From contig OZ007570.1 of the NCBI GenBank assembly GCA_963931925.1, positions 23,905,340-23,969,339 of the forward strand: a stretch of 64,000 nt of DNA, given 5' to 3'. This stretch comes from Onchidella celtica. Taxonomy: Eukaryota > Mollusca > Gastropoda > Systellommatophora > Onchidiidae. Below the pieces are notes generated by a model. That model had not been told where the DNA came from, did not search any database, and saw only the letters and a list, made by a program, of their open reading frames with translations. A program made the translations under genes and the position numbers. This document shows, piece by piece, positions 33,316 through 45,056 of this stretch (position 1 is its first letter; every line of letters starts with the position of its first letter).

Positions 33316-34609
33316 GGGCTATCACCAATCACCGGCATATGGATCCGGTAAGTTTGACCGAGCAGGAGGGCTAGGTCGCGGTAATGGCCGGGGGCGAGTT
33401 GTGACCTTTGCCGATGACCGACGGCATAGGGACTCTAGTTCCGGTCGCGAGGGGTCACGGGGACCCAGGCCTAGGGCAGCACAGGGAGCGGAGTGTTGGA
33501 CTTGCGGACGCGTGGGTCACTTTTCCCGCGAGTGTAGGGCCGCGAAGTGTTGGAACTGCGGAAGAGCAGATCACATCAGCGTGAACTGCCCTGCAGGTAG
33601 GATAGCGGCGAACGCGGACAGTACCTCCAGTCCATGTTCCCCAAATAAATTTCATCATGCGGCTGCGTGCGTTACATCGGACAACGGAGGCGGACAGTAT
33701 TCTAAGTGTCCCAGTTGTGAGAAGTTATTATCTTCCGGTGTTTTACCTTGTGGGAGAAAGATCCCCGTTATAAATTCATGTCATACAGGAGGTGGTCTTA
33801 GGGTTTATCCGGGGTTTGTTGGGGACGAACCGGTCTCGGTTTTACGAGATACAGGATCTACCGTTGTGGGAGTGCATAGGGACTGCATTCGGGATTCACA
33901 GCTTACAGGTGAGACTGTCCCGTGCATCCAATTTTCGGGGGCCATTGAGAAATTACCCATGGCAAAAATAATGATAGATACACCTTTCCTTAGCGGGGAA
34001 GTCGAAGCAGTCGTTGGTTGTTTTCCAGGCGCCCAGCTCATCATTGGGAATGTATCACGGGTAGTTTCCCCTTCCGATGAGAACGTGCAAGCATGGTCGC
34101 AATCAAAAGGTATTGACTTTTGCGCCGCGGTCGAAACACGTCGACGGGTATCAGATAAAGATAAGATTAGACCTTTGGCAACGCCAGCGGTCAACCTAGA
34201 TATCACGCCAGAGCGCTTGGCGAGATTACAAAGGGAGGACCCATCATTAAACCCATGTTTTGGGGAAGCGCGAAACGAGAAAACGAGGAAATATAAAGAC
34301 GGGTCATCTTCCTTTTTTGTCCAGGGGGGCATTCTGTTCCGTATGTACGTCACAGTGGCTTCCGTTCAAAAGCAGGTCGTCGTGCCACGGTCGTTAATGG
34401 CAACAGTATTGCGTCTGGCCCATGATGTTCCATTAGCGGGTCATATGGGAAGTACTAGAACCAAGGAGAGAGTTCTGAAAGATTTTTATTGGCCGTCAGT
34501 ATACAGAGATGTGCGGTTATATTGTAAGACGTGCAGTGCGTGCCAAAAGACGACGCATAAGGGTCGTTCACCCCAGGAAAAGACTATAAAGATAGAGGGT
34601 CCAAACTGA
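33221..34609 (+). CDS. pol: Nucleocapsid-protease-integrase zinc-finger ORF, unit 2
   Basis: Same 462-residue protein as unit 1, with CCHC knuckles, RDTGSTV protease motif and integrase HHCC finger, ending at the same TGA. It has one silent difference from unit 1 (34312 C for T, both serine codons). Confidence 0.9.
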   Translation: MLGTSPLSRGRRQDSGTGRVSVVPIVHQGQHRGYHQSPAYGSGKFDRAGGLGRGNGRGRVVTFADDRRHRDSSSGREGSRGPRPRAAQGAECWTCGRVGHFSRECRAAKCWNCGRADHISVNCPAGRIAANADSTSSPCSPNKFHHAAACVTSDNGGGQYSKCPSCEKLLSSGVLPCGRKIPVINSCHTGGGLRVYPGFVGDEPVSVLRDTGSTVVGVHRDCIRDSQLTGETVPCIQFSGAIEKLPMAKIMIDTPFLSGEVEAVVGCFPGAQLIIGNVSRVVSPSDENVQAWSQSKGIDFCAAVETRRRVSDKDKIRPLATPAVNLDITPERLARLQREDPSLNPCFGEARNEKTRKYKDGSSSFFVQGGILFRMYVTVASVQKQVVVPRSLMATVLRLAHDVPLAGHMGSTRTKERVLKDFYWPSVYRDVRLYCKTCSACQKTTHKGRSPQEKTIKIEGPN

Positions 34610-34869
34610 GAATTTTTAAGCCAGGAGACAAGGTTCTGCTGTTGTTACCTACGGACCATAATAAGTTATTGATGACATGGAAAGGCCCCTATGTTATTGA
34701 GCGAGTTGTTTCAAAGGTAGATTACGCTATCCACATTGATGGAGCGAGTAAGGTTTTCCATGTTAATATGCTACAGAGATTTTATGAGAGACCACAGTAT
34801 CTGTGTGCACAGACAAGACCAGAGGAGACTGTCTTCTCTACTGCTTGTACGGGGGTCGTTTTGATTTGA
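34601..34869 (+). pseudogene. integrase C-terminal GPY/F domain fragment, unit 2
   Basis: Same out-of-frame WKGPYVIERV fragment and same missing DDE core as in unit 1, showing that the deletion is older than the tandem duplication. Confidence 0.88.
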
Positions 34870-34920
34870 GGTCTTTGTTTTGGGAGGTTCGCTGCCCTTG
34901 GCATTTACACCTCACTTTAC

Positions 34921-36438
34921 TTGTTTTATTATTTCTTGTTCTGGCAGGGGGTCGTAGACCAGTTGGACTGTGACGTAAGCGACACCGAGGCGCAGGAGGA
35001 GTTACAAATTCAATTGCCGGAGTTAACTCCGACACAAGGTTACAGAGACGTAAAAATTAACCCTGACCTTACGAGTTCAAGGAGTAGGGAACTTGAGACC
35101 CTGTTAGCGTCATTTCCGGATGTTGTTACGGATTTGCCGGGTCGCACTACGGTGATCCAGCACCAAATAAAGTTGACTTCGGATAAGCCAGTATTTCTTA
35201 GACCGTATCCGTTGCCTTTTTCTTCGAGAGATAGAGTCATAAAGGAAGTTGAGTCAATGTTGAAGTTAGATGTGATAGAACCATCAACATCGCCGTATTC
35301 ATCACCCATCGTCCTCGTGAAAAAACTTGATGGATCGGTGCGGTTCTGTATTGATTTTCGAAGATTGAACACTATTACGGTAGGCGATAGGGAGCCTATC
35401 CCGTTCCAGGAGGAATTAATAGCTTCATTAGCCGGGTCCACGTGGTTTTCCAAGATTGATTTAACGAAAGGTTATTGGGAAATCCCGCTTACTGAGGAGT
35501 CTAAACAATACACGGCGTTCCAAACGCCCATTGGATTATTCCAATTTAAGGTCATGCCATTTGGGTTGGTAAACGCGCCAGCGACGTTTGCACGATTAAT
35601 GAGATTAGTGTTGAAGGACATACCTAATGTCGTGTCATTCTTTGATGATATAGCATGCCATACGTCGACATGGTCTGATCATATTCAGACACTAACAGTA
35701 ATTTTTCAACGATTACGTCATTTTTGGTTAACTGCTAAACCCGCAAAGATGGATTTGGCATGTCCAGAGATAATATTCTTAGGACATATTGTCGGTAGAG
35801 GTGTTCAGAGACCTGAAGAAACAAAAATTGACAAGTTAGTAGGGTTGCAAATCCCTAAAACAAAGAAACAAGTCAGAAGCTTAGTGGGAATTTTAAATTA
35901 TTACAGAAAGTTCATTCCAAATTTTTCCTCCTTGTCATCTTCTCTTACTGACCTTACTAAGAAGGGACAACCCGATAAGGTCCAGTGGACGTCTGAATGT
36001 CAGACATCATTTGATAATTTGGTGACAGCATTATCATCGTCACCCATTTTGATATTACCCGATTTTCGATCTAATTTTATCCTCAGAACGGATGCGTCGG
36101 ACTCTGATGTCGGCGCTTGTCTTCTACAGGAGAAGAACGAATGTCTCCATCCTGTATGTTATGTCAGTAGGAAGTTATTGCAGAGAGAAAGAAAGTATTC
36201 TGTGATAGAGCGTGAGTGTCTTGCCATTGTCTGGTCCGTCCAGAAACTAGGACGTTATCTCATGGGACGAGAATTTTGTATCCAGACAGACCACAAGCCA
36301 CTGACATTTTTGTCGAGGAATCGTTCGTCCAGCCCACGCTTGTCTAGATGGGCATTGGCTTTGCAGCCGTATACCTTCGTTATTCAACCAATTCCAGGAA
36401 CCAGCAATCATATCGCCGACTACCCTAGTCGAGCCTAG
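34921..36438 (+). CDS. pol: Reverse transcriptase-RNase H, unit 2
   Basis: Identical in protein sequence to the unit 1 frame, including the SFFDDIA active site and RNase H residues. Confidence 0.93.
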   Translation: MFYYFLFWQGVVDQLDCDVSDTEAQEELQIQLPELTPTQGYRDVKINPDLTSSRSRELETLLASFPDVVTDLPGRTTVIQHQIKLTSDKPVFLRPYPLPFSSRDRVIKEVESMLKLDVIEPSTSPYSSPIVLVKKLDGSVRFCIDFRRLNTITVGDREPIPFQEELIASLAGSTWFSKIDLTKGYWEIPLTEESKQYTAFQTPIGLFQFKVMPFGLVNAPATFARLMRLVLKDIPNVVSFFDDIACHTSTWSDHIQTLTVIFQRLRHFWLTAKPAKMDLACPEIIFLGHIVGRGVQRPEETKIDKLVGLQIPKTKKQVRSLVGILNYYRKFIPNFSSLSSSLTDLTKKGQPDKVQWTSECQTSFDNLVTALSSSPILILPDFRSNFILRTDASDSDVGACLLQEKNECLHPVCYVSRKLLQRERKYSVIERECLAIVWSVQKLGRYLMGREFCIQTDHKPLTFLSRNRSSSPRLSRWALALQPYTFVIQPIPGTSNHIADYPSRA

Positions 36439-36779
36439 GGGAAGATTTCGGGAGCTTATACATCGGAGGACAGGAACATTGACAGGATCTGTGTGAATGA
36501 GTCGACTTTAAAATATTGACATTATAAATATGATATGAAGAATGGTTGATAGGTTGAGTGGGTTTTGATTCCGTATTAGATATTGTGTTTAGTTAGCTAT
36601 TCATGATGTGACACATATATGCATATTGCAGGCCATATTGATCCCCATATTTTCCCCTGATTTCGGTATTCTATATACTAGGGGAACTGCTAGGTCATTT
36701 TTCTAGTGTAGGTATTGCTCACGCTCACTCGTTGACAGTCATCTTGATGCGATTTGAAATTAATTGCATTAATTTTTTT

Positions 36780-36793
36780 GGGGTGGGGGATGA
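36780..36793 (+). promoter_or_regulatory. polypurine tract, unit 2
   Basis: GGGGTGGGGGATGA directly before LTR 3. Confidence 0.85.
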
Positions 36794-38032
36794 TGTCACG
36801 AGTGGAGTGAGTGCAATTAAGGGGATTGCTACAGAGCGGGTGTAGAATAAGAAGAGCTCACGACAGACGGATAGGAAAAGACGTGAAAGGGGAAGAGTAA
36901 AAATAACTCATGCAGACAAGTGGGAAAAGCGTGCGTGTATGAGTGGTGTGGAAGTCTGAATGAGGCGAAAGCGCTGGATTACTATCACTGCAAGTTAGAA
37001 GGTCCTACGGATCGGACCTGTGAATAAAAGCCCATCGGGCGGACATAAGGGGAAGCAGTCGAGAAGACTAGTGAGAGTCTTTCCAGTTATGACTGGTATG
37101 TAGAACGTTGATTGATTATTATGATTGATGTATTATATTATATTCGTCTATTACCATGATGTGAATAAGTATATGTGAGGAATGTGGAAGTCCTTGATAT
37201 TGGATATAGCAATGTGCGCCACGAGCGATAGATGAAAGTGAGTTCATGGATTTGTAGCGCGAGTGAGTAGTGTGTACTCCGATGGAAGTGTGTTACCGTA
37301 AGATGTGTGGTGAGTGAAAGGTGAACTAGTGTGTGTACGCTTCATGGATTGTAAGGAGAGGTGGAGTGAATAGAAATGGTAGGATATTATACCAATGTAA
37401 TGTTATTCTTGTAGGTGTCGGGGACGGGCCGCAGAGCCACCTCGATGAGCACAGGGGATAGGCCAGCATAGGGCCGGAGGCCACACATAGGCCAGAAGTG
37501 AGGCTGTCAGTGCAGGACAGTAGAGGCACATAAAGTCGTGGCAGTCAGGCCACGGACAGGGACGTAGATATGAGAGTGAATGAGATACTATATTGTTGCC
37601 ATGTTGATAGGCTAGTGAACTGATATTATGTTGTTGCCATGTTGATGGCTATGGAAATAATAATGTGTTATTGCCCTGCTGAGGTGCTAGGGGAGTGCTA
37701 AGGTGTATGACAATAGGAAGGTGATATTGAGAGACTGCGGTGCCAGTGAATCATTAATGTACTATTAAGACCCTGAGGGGAGAGGCTGAGGCCGAAGTGC
37801 CTTTAGGAGTAACTACCGGATTGTGGATCCGAGGGAGCGTGTGTGTGAGAATAAGGCCGTTGTACGGCAGTCATTTCAATAATATAATATATGTAATTGC
37901 GCTATTATCTGTATAATTATGTTTAATAAATGTGTGAGTCTGATGGGTTGTTTTGTTAAGTGTTAAACTTGTTTGTTCGTGATTGTCGTCCTGTCATAAA
38001 CTATTACATTTCCCAGTCTGGGATTTGTGACA
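36794..38032 (+). repeat. LTR 3 of the tandem gypsy element
   Basis: One difference from LTR 1 and 2 (37909 C for A). Followed by AAAAT (38033-38037), the right target-site duplication. Confidence 0.95.
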
Positions 38033-38123
38033 AAAATATACGTTTCTTTATAAAAAAAATAATAAAGCCTCTCCGACACAACACAGAAATGCACAATGAA
38101 AACATTGTTAATTTTATCCTCAG

Positions 38124-38219
38124 GTGTATGGTCGTAAACCTCCAGCCAGCCGCTACTCGCCCGACATGTCCCAACACTTCATGTATGGAGACTGTGATGT
38201 TTCCACTTTCTCTCACTAA
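38124..38219 (+). CDS. possible last exon of the BHMT-like gene
   Basis: An acceptor (attttatcctcag, ending 38123) is followed by 31 codons and a stop: VYGRKPPASRYSPDMSQHF, then MYGD and a short tail. This looks like a conserved C-terminal peptide of invertebrate BHMT-like proteins (..GRKP.ASRYSPDMS.H..), but I am working from memory. The exon at 22977 ends in phase 1, which would read into an early stop here, so an intervening exon of length 2 modulo 3 is required. That exon is not visible on either side of the LTR block. Confidence 0.4.
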   Translation: MYGRKPPASRYSPDMSQHFMYGDCDVSTFSH

Positions 38220-40544
38220 CTTTCTTCTGACACCAGCCGTGATGGGCACGGCACAAACACACTAAATAATCGACTATCTCTCTTCTATAAGTTATAACAA
38301 ACGATATCTGTATTGCTTACATATATACAATAATTATTAATTCATTCAATAATAATAGGAACATAGGTCATACAATTTCATGTGAATTTCGATGGAATGA
38401 AGTTGATGCAAATCAGTACATGCTAATTAAATGGCTTCGTAATATTCAATCTCTAGCACATTTTATAAAACACATGGGAACATTCAGCATAAGGAAACCT
38501 CTCCTTTAGGGGTGTATGGCGCTATCTGGGCACTGGTTCTTCCTCTCTACCCTGGCTTGACTGCGCAGTTAGATCAACAGGTATCGGCAGGTACCAATAG
38601 GTCGGGAAGCCAAGAAGCCACGATGTCGTTAATCAAAGTACAAGAAGTTGAGAAGCCAAGAAGCCACGATGTCGTTAATCAAAGTACAAGAAGTTGAGAA
38701 GCCAAGAAGGTGTTGTTCTTCCTCCTCTGTAGAAAAACAATCGTAACTTCCTAATCTACTGTTGGAAGGCATGACTTCCATACTTACTCCATGACGGATA
38801 TTCAACATTAATACTTTTAACCGCTGACACTGTTATAAGACAGGCTGCAGCTCCTATACTCCATAGACTCCCATATAGGCAATAGAATAAACGATCAACA
38901 CAGTTTTAATGATATTTACACGTTCCCCACGAAGAATAACGCTCTCTCTAACAGACCCCATCCCATAAGGTTTCGTAACACATATGTAACGGCGTTTCCG
39001 TGACTCTCTCAGAGGCAGTAGTTATACCAAAGTAAACCCACTAGATTTAGGTTCTGCAATCATGAACATTAAGTAAAATACACATACATCGTACAATTAA
39101 CTTACCACTCAGCAACAGCTCAAATGCCGACAAGATACCAAAGATACCACGCTCTGACAAAGGATGTTTGCGGGTTCCCTGACCCTCCCCACTCACAAGA
39201 CTAGTACAAAGTTACAGTTGCAGTTGTGGTCTCCTCTTCGGCACGAAGCTGGTGAGTGCTCTCAGCGGTCTGAAGTTGGAAGGAGCGTTCGGGGATTTAT
39301 ACCCAGTCAGGTAGCGTCCCAAGACGCCCACCGAGTGTGCATTAGTTATCCTAATAGCCACCCCCGTCGGCTCCACGTCAAATACTATTGAAACAGCTCT
39401 ACCCCCCCCCCCCCAAGCAATTCCCAGGTGATCTGATCGACAAGTACGGCGGTCAAGTAAACACTACCCTTTTCGGGTGTCAAAGCGCTTCAGTTGCATC
39501 CCATACTTTCCCCCTCTGGCCTACAATGACTCTGTCTCCCCGCCGTTAACTATCTTCCCACGCTAGTTATAGGCACAATATTATTATAACTACTAGTTAT
39601 ACCTTGCCAATCTATCACCCTGTTACAGAGACAAGACCAAGTCTCATCACTACCACACTCAAGGGATGGTCGAGTTTCTGAAGTTCAATAAACTACGTAC
39701 AAAATTCCTCAGACTATGCTATATATGTGCAGGATAAGATATATTATGTGTGCACTGAAACGTGGCAGAATGATTTTTCCGTGATGTAGTTTTGATGCTC
39801 GGTTGATATTGCCTTGATAAACACGTTTGCCTGGGAAAGGGAGATCTTGGGTTTATATATTCAAATATAAGTATTTATATAAAATTCATCATAGGTCTCT
39901 TGAATTGGCATAAGTGCACTGTTTGATATAATAATCTTACATTAGATCACATTATGTATAGTTCGGTCTATGCTTGCTTTTAAATTTAGACGACTCGTAT
40001 TTTGTCTGTTTCTACTTGAGTAGCTGGGTTGATGAATTTATCACAACTCTCTCGAAAGTGTATCATTATAATGTTTATACTCATAACATATATTTTACAA
40101 TATTTACAGAATACATTTGCGGTAAATCAATACTGCAATAAAATTGTATTAGATATTTATTCATAGTGAAATAAAAGATGCGTCGGTGTCCATCTTGGTA
40201 TTCTGGCGTATCATCATCAATATCAATACAATATTTTAGGACTTGCCTACCCTCAGCGACTAATGTAAGGAAAAGATGCACAAGACAGAGTAAAATACTG
40301 TGAAGGGTGCCAAGCCACTGGCCCATAGTGGTCTTGTTGTTCACGACACTCACGACACGTGGGTAGTCCAAATTGCCTCGCTAAAGGGGCGAAATCTCGT
40401 TTTTGCATGGCGATTTGCTGTTCACTACAAGTACTGCCTCAAGTTCTGACTACATATTACGACACACCCATTTAGGACAAAATTCAGTTGTTGTTGTTTT
40501 TTGTGCCGGAAAACAGAGATGCATAAAAGCCTTTACAATACATA
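38220..40544. other. unassigned sequence with a 46-bp duplication
   Basis: No gene is supported. It contains a 2.3-copy 46-bp duplication (38606-38710) and a poly-C run (39402-39414). The block from about 38230 to 39640 has a base composition like the LTRs, but no clear ends. Confidence 0.5.
38606..38710. repeat. 46-bp tandem duplication, 2.3 copies
   Basis: Unit starts GAAGCCAAGAAGCCACGATG; copies at 38606-38651 and 38652-38697 plus a 13-base partial, identical by eye. Confidence 0.95.
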
Positions 40545-40870
40545 CATGTGTCTGGCGGTAGGCGGTACTGACCTGCCACTCAGCGCTTTGTCACCATGTT
40601 GATGGCACTTTCTCCACCCCCCGCTGGGACGGCTGATTTCAGTAATGCACGCCGCAATTAGCTATGTTAAAGGTCACTGAGTAAAAATCATGAGAATAAT
40701 TATTATAGTGTTATGAAAACGACAAAGGTCATCTCTAAGTTTGTGTGCAATAATGGGACATAATCAAGCAAATTGTAATTCTACACTATTACTAAGACGA
40801 CATTTCGTTTACAGTGGGGAGAAAATAATAACCAAGGAATAACAGCACTGTTACTGTACAACAAGCTTTA
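40545..40870 (-). repeat. dispersed repeat, inverted partner of 14240-14560
   Basis: The reverse complement shows the same ordered blocks as the partner, including CCTTGGTTATT, AATAGTGTAGAATTACAA, CTGAAATCAG and CGCCTACCGCCAGA. Confidence 0.65.
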
Positions 40871-43080
40871 TTTTCCGTCACGTTTACAATCACAGGACAT
40901 AAGTGAGAAAATATAACTTGGTTATCAAGATAACAACCCATTTAACTATGATTGTGACATTTCTGTTGAATAATGGAAAATGAATTACAGTAGTTTACTT
41001 ATTGGACTTGAGTAACCGTGGGTATTTGGTATACCCTGTACTGTTTCGTGGTAGTGTACACGACATCCACATTGAAACTGAAATAATGGTTACGTTATTT
41101 GAAAAACCAATGCATAGGTGGCCATGTAAAGAACTTTCAATCTGTGGTCACACAGCTATAAAACTGCAAATGCACCACCTAGAATGATAAACTCCAGAAC
41201 GATAAAACTGAAAAACATTACAAAGGCCTATAATAGCAAAGATACTAGATTGATAAGATCAGATACTCCCTTCTTCTGTCTCTTACAGTACCGTTCATAT
41301 CCGGTCCCGGGCGCCGCCCACTCTCGGCGAGCAGAGCCAGCGTTTCGTACAATGGATAATATGCATAGAAAAGAAGACACAACACGGATCGATTTCGCTT
41401 CTAGAGGCAATTTCAGCGTCAAGATATTTTAAAAATATGTAGTATCTAATTAATAATGAAATTTTCTATAAAGCAAAGCACGAAAAGGGCGGACGAAGGA
41501 AGGAAAAAGAGAAAGAAACCGATTTTTCACGAGATGGCTTAGGCATAAATCTTATAATGTGCACGCGGCTTCCTCGGCCTGTCTAGCGACAATGTACGGA
41601 CATCGTTTGGGATAGGCGAGGAGGAAGAACGACAAGAAAGAAAATCCAAGGTTAGTCTGTTACTGTTAAAGGAAAGTCCTCAAACATTTCCAAAACCCTT
41701 CAAAGTTCCCGCTATTGTTTACTTTCTTACTTGCATTTGCTGCTGGGAGACAGGGCGAGCGAGTTACGTCATAAACGGAAAAATAAATGAATAAGTGAAC
41801 AAATACACTGTATATTAAATGAGGAAAATGCATATAGCCTACATATAGATCTTATAAGACGAAAATAAATCTTAAAACAATATATTAACTACTTGTAATA
41901 CAAAGAAAAATGAAATAACTGTGCCTAAACTAAGGAATAAAAAAAAAAAAAATAATAATAACAATAAGGATTAAAAAGAAAATGACTGACGGGCTCAGAT
42001 AAGTGCACTCTTGTTTGTTTGTTGTTGCTCTACTACTTAAATTATAGGCCCTCATAATTATAGCATGTGGATTTTATAGCCTGGTATGGAATCCACTTCA
42101 GAGTAAATCTTGTTTTCAACTTCTCACACAAGTTAACTGTGCATAAGTCACAAGGTTTTCTCAAGTATTCAATTCTGTATCACGCCACTAAAACTAAATC
42201 GTATTTAATTTGTTTTCCAGCAAATTAAAAAGAAGTGACTGAAAATGATTATAAAAATGATTTTAAAAATCCATTCTGTCATTCGCTCAATCTTCTCCTT
42301 TTATTCGGCTGTTGTTTTTCCTCCGAGGTTGCCATCTTTCACCAACAAACGATAGATCAGATTTTATTTCCCACGTGGTTCTCATGACAATGTGGCAATC
42401 GACACAGACGATACAATGCAAGCACGCACTTGACTGGAAGGCAAACGATTACCTTGCTGGTTCTAAATTTGCCCCACACGTTTCCTTATTATCGGTTCAG
42501 GTCCTGACGTCACGGAATCCCGTGATGCCAGTATCGGTACTCGAAGCCTGCAAAGGTTACATAAGGGCCAACTGCTTCGTCGCCTAGCCCACGAGCTTTG
42601 ATGACAGGCCAGAATCTGAGCGAATCAGTGAAGCGCAAATCTCTATTGTTCGGCCCAGAGGACTGATACTAGTGATACGCCAAATCGGGCGAATAAGAGA
42701 ATAGCAAAGCTCTGATGTCCAGAGCAGAGGATTCATAAGCCAGACAGGTGAATCGGGACTTCAGTTGGAGAAACAAAAGACCTTCCACCAGGACTTCAGA
42801 GGTATGATGGGGAGGAGGGGGGCGTGGGGAGGAGGGGGGGGGGGCGGAGAGGCTTTACAAAATATTGTATACATTTATAAAAGGTAGCAAAGACCTAAAA
42901 TTTTGAGTTAGTCATTGTGTTCTGACTGCCTTAAATGTGAATAGTTTTGTTCCAACAGGTTGGAGTTGCTTTAGTTTTATTAAAAGATGTTAAAAGTGAA
43001 CTACTGAAACCATTGGTTCTTCATGCGTCTCATCTGACAGTAGAACGTAACCCGCTGATTCAGCTGCCCGGATATCAACA
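40871..43080. other. unassigned sequence
   Basis: No gene is supported. Contains the 166-bp repeat (41617-41782), an A-rich run (41940-41965) and a purine/poly-G tract (42810-42845). Confidence 0.5.
41617..41782. repeat. 166-bp dispersed repeat, identical copy at 55723-55888
   Basis: Begins CGAGGAGGAAGAACGACAAG and ends ATAAACGGAAAA; the copy 14.1 kb away is identical by eye and in the same orientation. No terminal inverted repeats are evident. Confidence 0.9.
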
Positions 43081-44060
43081 TAAGATAAGATAAGATAAGA
43101 TAAGATAAGAATCACTTTATTATCCCATATGGGAAATTCTTTTCCACAGAGTGTTTAACAGCACACACGTGGTACATATATCTCACGTATCATTATAAAT
43201 AAACAAACTCAATAAGTCAATAACAGACATACATGGCGTGACATGGAAAGAACCTTAATGAAATGTGGCACACATCTATCTAGTAAGGTGACTTGCTGAG
43301 GCGAATTGCTGAAGGCAAGAATGGTCTTCTGTATCTTTCCCTGTTTGTTTTCATGTGTATTAGTCTGTTGCTCTTGGATGATCTAGAAATTTGATGAAAC
43401 AGGGGATGGTGGCTGTCATTCAACTCCCGGAAGACTGACTATAGGGAAATCGTAAAAATTGGACATGAATTTCTTCACACAAGCATTTGAGTATAGATGA
43501 TTAAAACTGAAAAATGCTGTGTCTGTCATGTTGCATACTTTCTTGATGATTGTGTTGTTAAGTTTATGCTTGTCACTTTCTCTTGCATTGCCTGCCCATG
43601 CTGTAATACAATAAGTTATTATGCTTTCGATGGCAGCTTTGTAGAACAGGGAAAGCAGTGTTTTATCAACATTAAAATATCTTAATTTTCGTAAAAAGTA
43701 CTTTCTCTGGCTGGCTCTTGAATGGGCATTTGAAATATGTGTATGCCAATCTAGACTGCGGTGGATATATATACCCAAATATTTGTAACATTCAACTCGC
43801 TCAACCTCTTCATTATCAATGCTTAACGGTGGTAAAGGTGCCGTATTTGTCCTAAAATCAATTACAATCTCTTTTGTTTTCTTCACATTCAATACAAGAA
43901 AATGATCATGGCACCACTGTACAAATCTGGCTATTTCTGTAATATAGGCGTCTTCATCGGCTGAGTTCTTGATAAGACCTTGGATGGTAGTGTCATCTGC
44001 AAATTTAATTATATGAATATTGAAGGCTTTCAATAAAAAATAAAAATATATATATACAAG
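43081..44060 (-). pseudogene. 5'-truncated LINE, reverse-transcriptase C-terminal part and 3' end
   Basis: The minus-strand frame (44168-43416) contains IIKFADDTTIQGLI, the FADD catalytic motif of non-LTR reverse transcriptase, then LNVKKTKEIVIDFR, ECYKYLGIYIHRSLDW and AHSRASQRKYFLRKLR, all standard for CR1/L2-like elements. About 210 residues remain; everything upstream of the FADD motif is lost at about 44055. The 3' end is an AATAAAGTGATTC stretch followed by (TTATC)n (plus-strand 43081-43110), the usual microsatellite tail of such LINEs. Confidence 0.85.
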
Positions 44061-44168
44061 TATTGAACCCGCGAAATTCGCGGGGGGGGGGGGGGAGTGA
44101 AAAGTGTTGTGAGTAGGTCTGGGGGTGGCTGCAATGGAGGGAGCATTACTTGACCGTTGGCACAGCAA

Positions 44169-45056
44169 AGTGCAGCAAGAACCACGAATGTTATGGATGG
44201 ACTCGGAAGCACGGTTTCAAATTTGGGGAACCGGACGTTGAGATCGCACGGTGGAGCGCAAATTCAGTGACGTCATGCCACATAAAAACTCACGCCCGGA
44301 TGGTATTTATTTGGAACAAATGCAAATTTGCGTAGTTCAAAAAAATACTTACGGAGAGTGTTCAGCAATGAGTGTAGCAAGGAATCAACTTCAGACCAAA
44401 AGAAATTTGTATGCAAAATTTGAGCTCGATTGGTGCACAGATAGCCGAGCTACGGCTTAAAAAAAGTGCAGCAAGAACCACGAATGTTATGGATGGACTC
44501 GGAAGCACGGTTTCAAATTTGGGGAACCGGACGTTGAGATCGCACGGTGGAGCGCAAATTCAGTGACGTCATGCCACATAAAAACTCACGCCCGGATGGT
44601 ATTTATTTGGAACAAATGCAAATTTGCGTAGTTCAAAAAAATACTTACGGAGAGTGTTCAGCAATGAGTGTAGCAAGGAATCAACTTCAGACCAAAAGAA
44701 ATTTGTATGCAAAATTTGAGCTCGATTGGTGCACAGATAGCCGAGCTACGGCTTAAAAAAAGTGCAGCAAGAACCACGAATGTTATGGATGGACTCGGAA
44801 GCACGGTTTCAAATTTGGGGAACCGGACGTTGAGATCGCACGGTGGAGCGCAAATTCAGTGACGTCATGCCACATAAAAACTCACGCCCGGATGGTATTT
44901 ATTTGGAACAAATGCAAATTTGCGTAGTTCAAAAAAATACTTACGGAGAGTGTTCAGCAATGAGTGTAGCAAGGAATCAACTTCAGACCAAAAGAAATTT
45001 GTATGCAAAATTTGAGCTCGATTGGTGCACAGATAGCCGAGCTACGGCTTTTACAA
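44169..45056 (+). repeat. three identical tandem copies of a 296-bp unit
   Basis: Units start at 44169, 44465 and 44761 (AGTGCAGCAAGAACCACGAA..) and end ..GAGCTACGGCTT followed by A or T runs. Each contains the same 69-codon frame (MERKFSDVMPHKNSRPDG..). Since the copies are identical at the DNA level the frame is not evidence of coding. It begins about 75 bp after a poly-G run and ends 355 bp before the GPCR gene. Confidence 0.93.

Larger units (their letters stand above)
23562..38032 (+). mobile_element. tandem Ty3/gypsy (Gmr1-like) retrotransposon: LTR-internal-LTR-internal-LTR
   Basis: Three 1239-bp LTRs (TGTCACGAG..TTTGTGACA) at 23562-24800, 30178-31416 and 36794-38032 alternate with two internal regions; the unit period is 6616 bp. 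The outer flanks are AAAAT on both sides (23557-23561 and 38033-38037), the duplication of a single integration event. By eye the units differ at only two positions: 27696 T against 34312 C (synonymous), and LTR 24677 A against 37909 C. The domain order is gag, protease, integrase zinc finger, integrase C-terminal domain, reverse transcriptase, RNase H. The integrase catalytic core is missing in both units, so neither could integrate alone. Confidence 0.95.
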
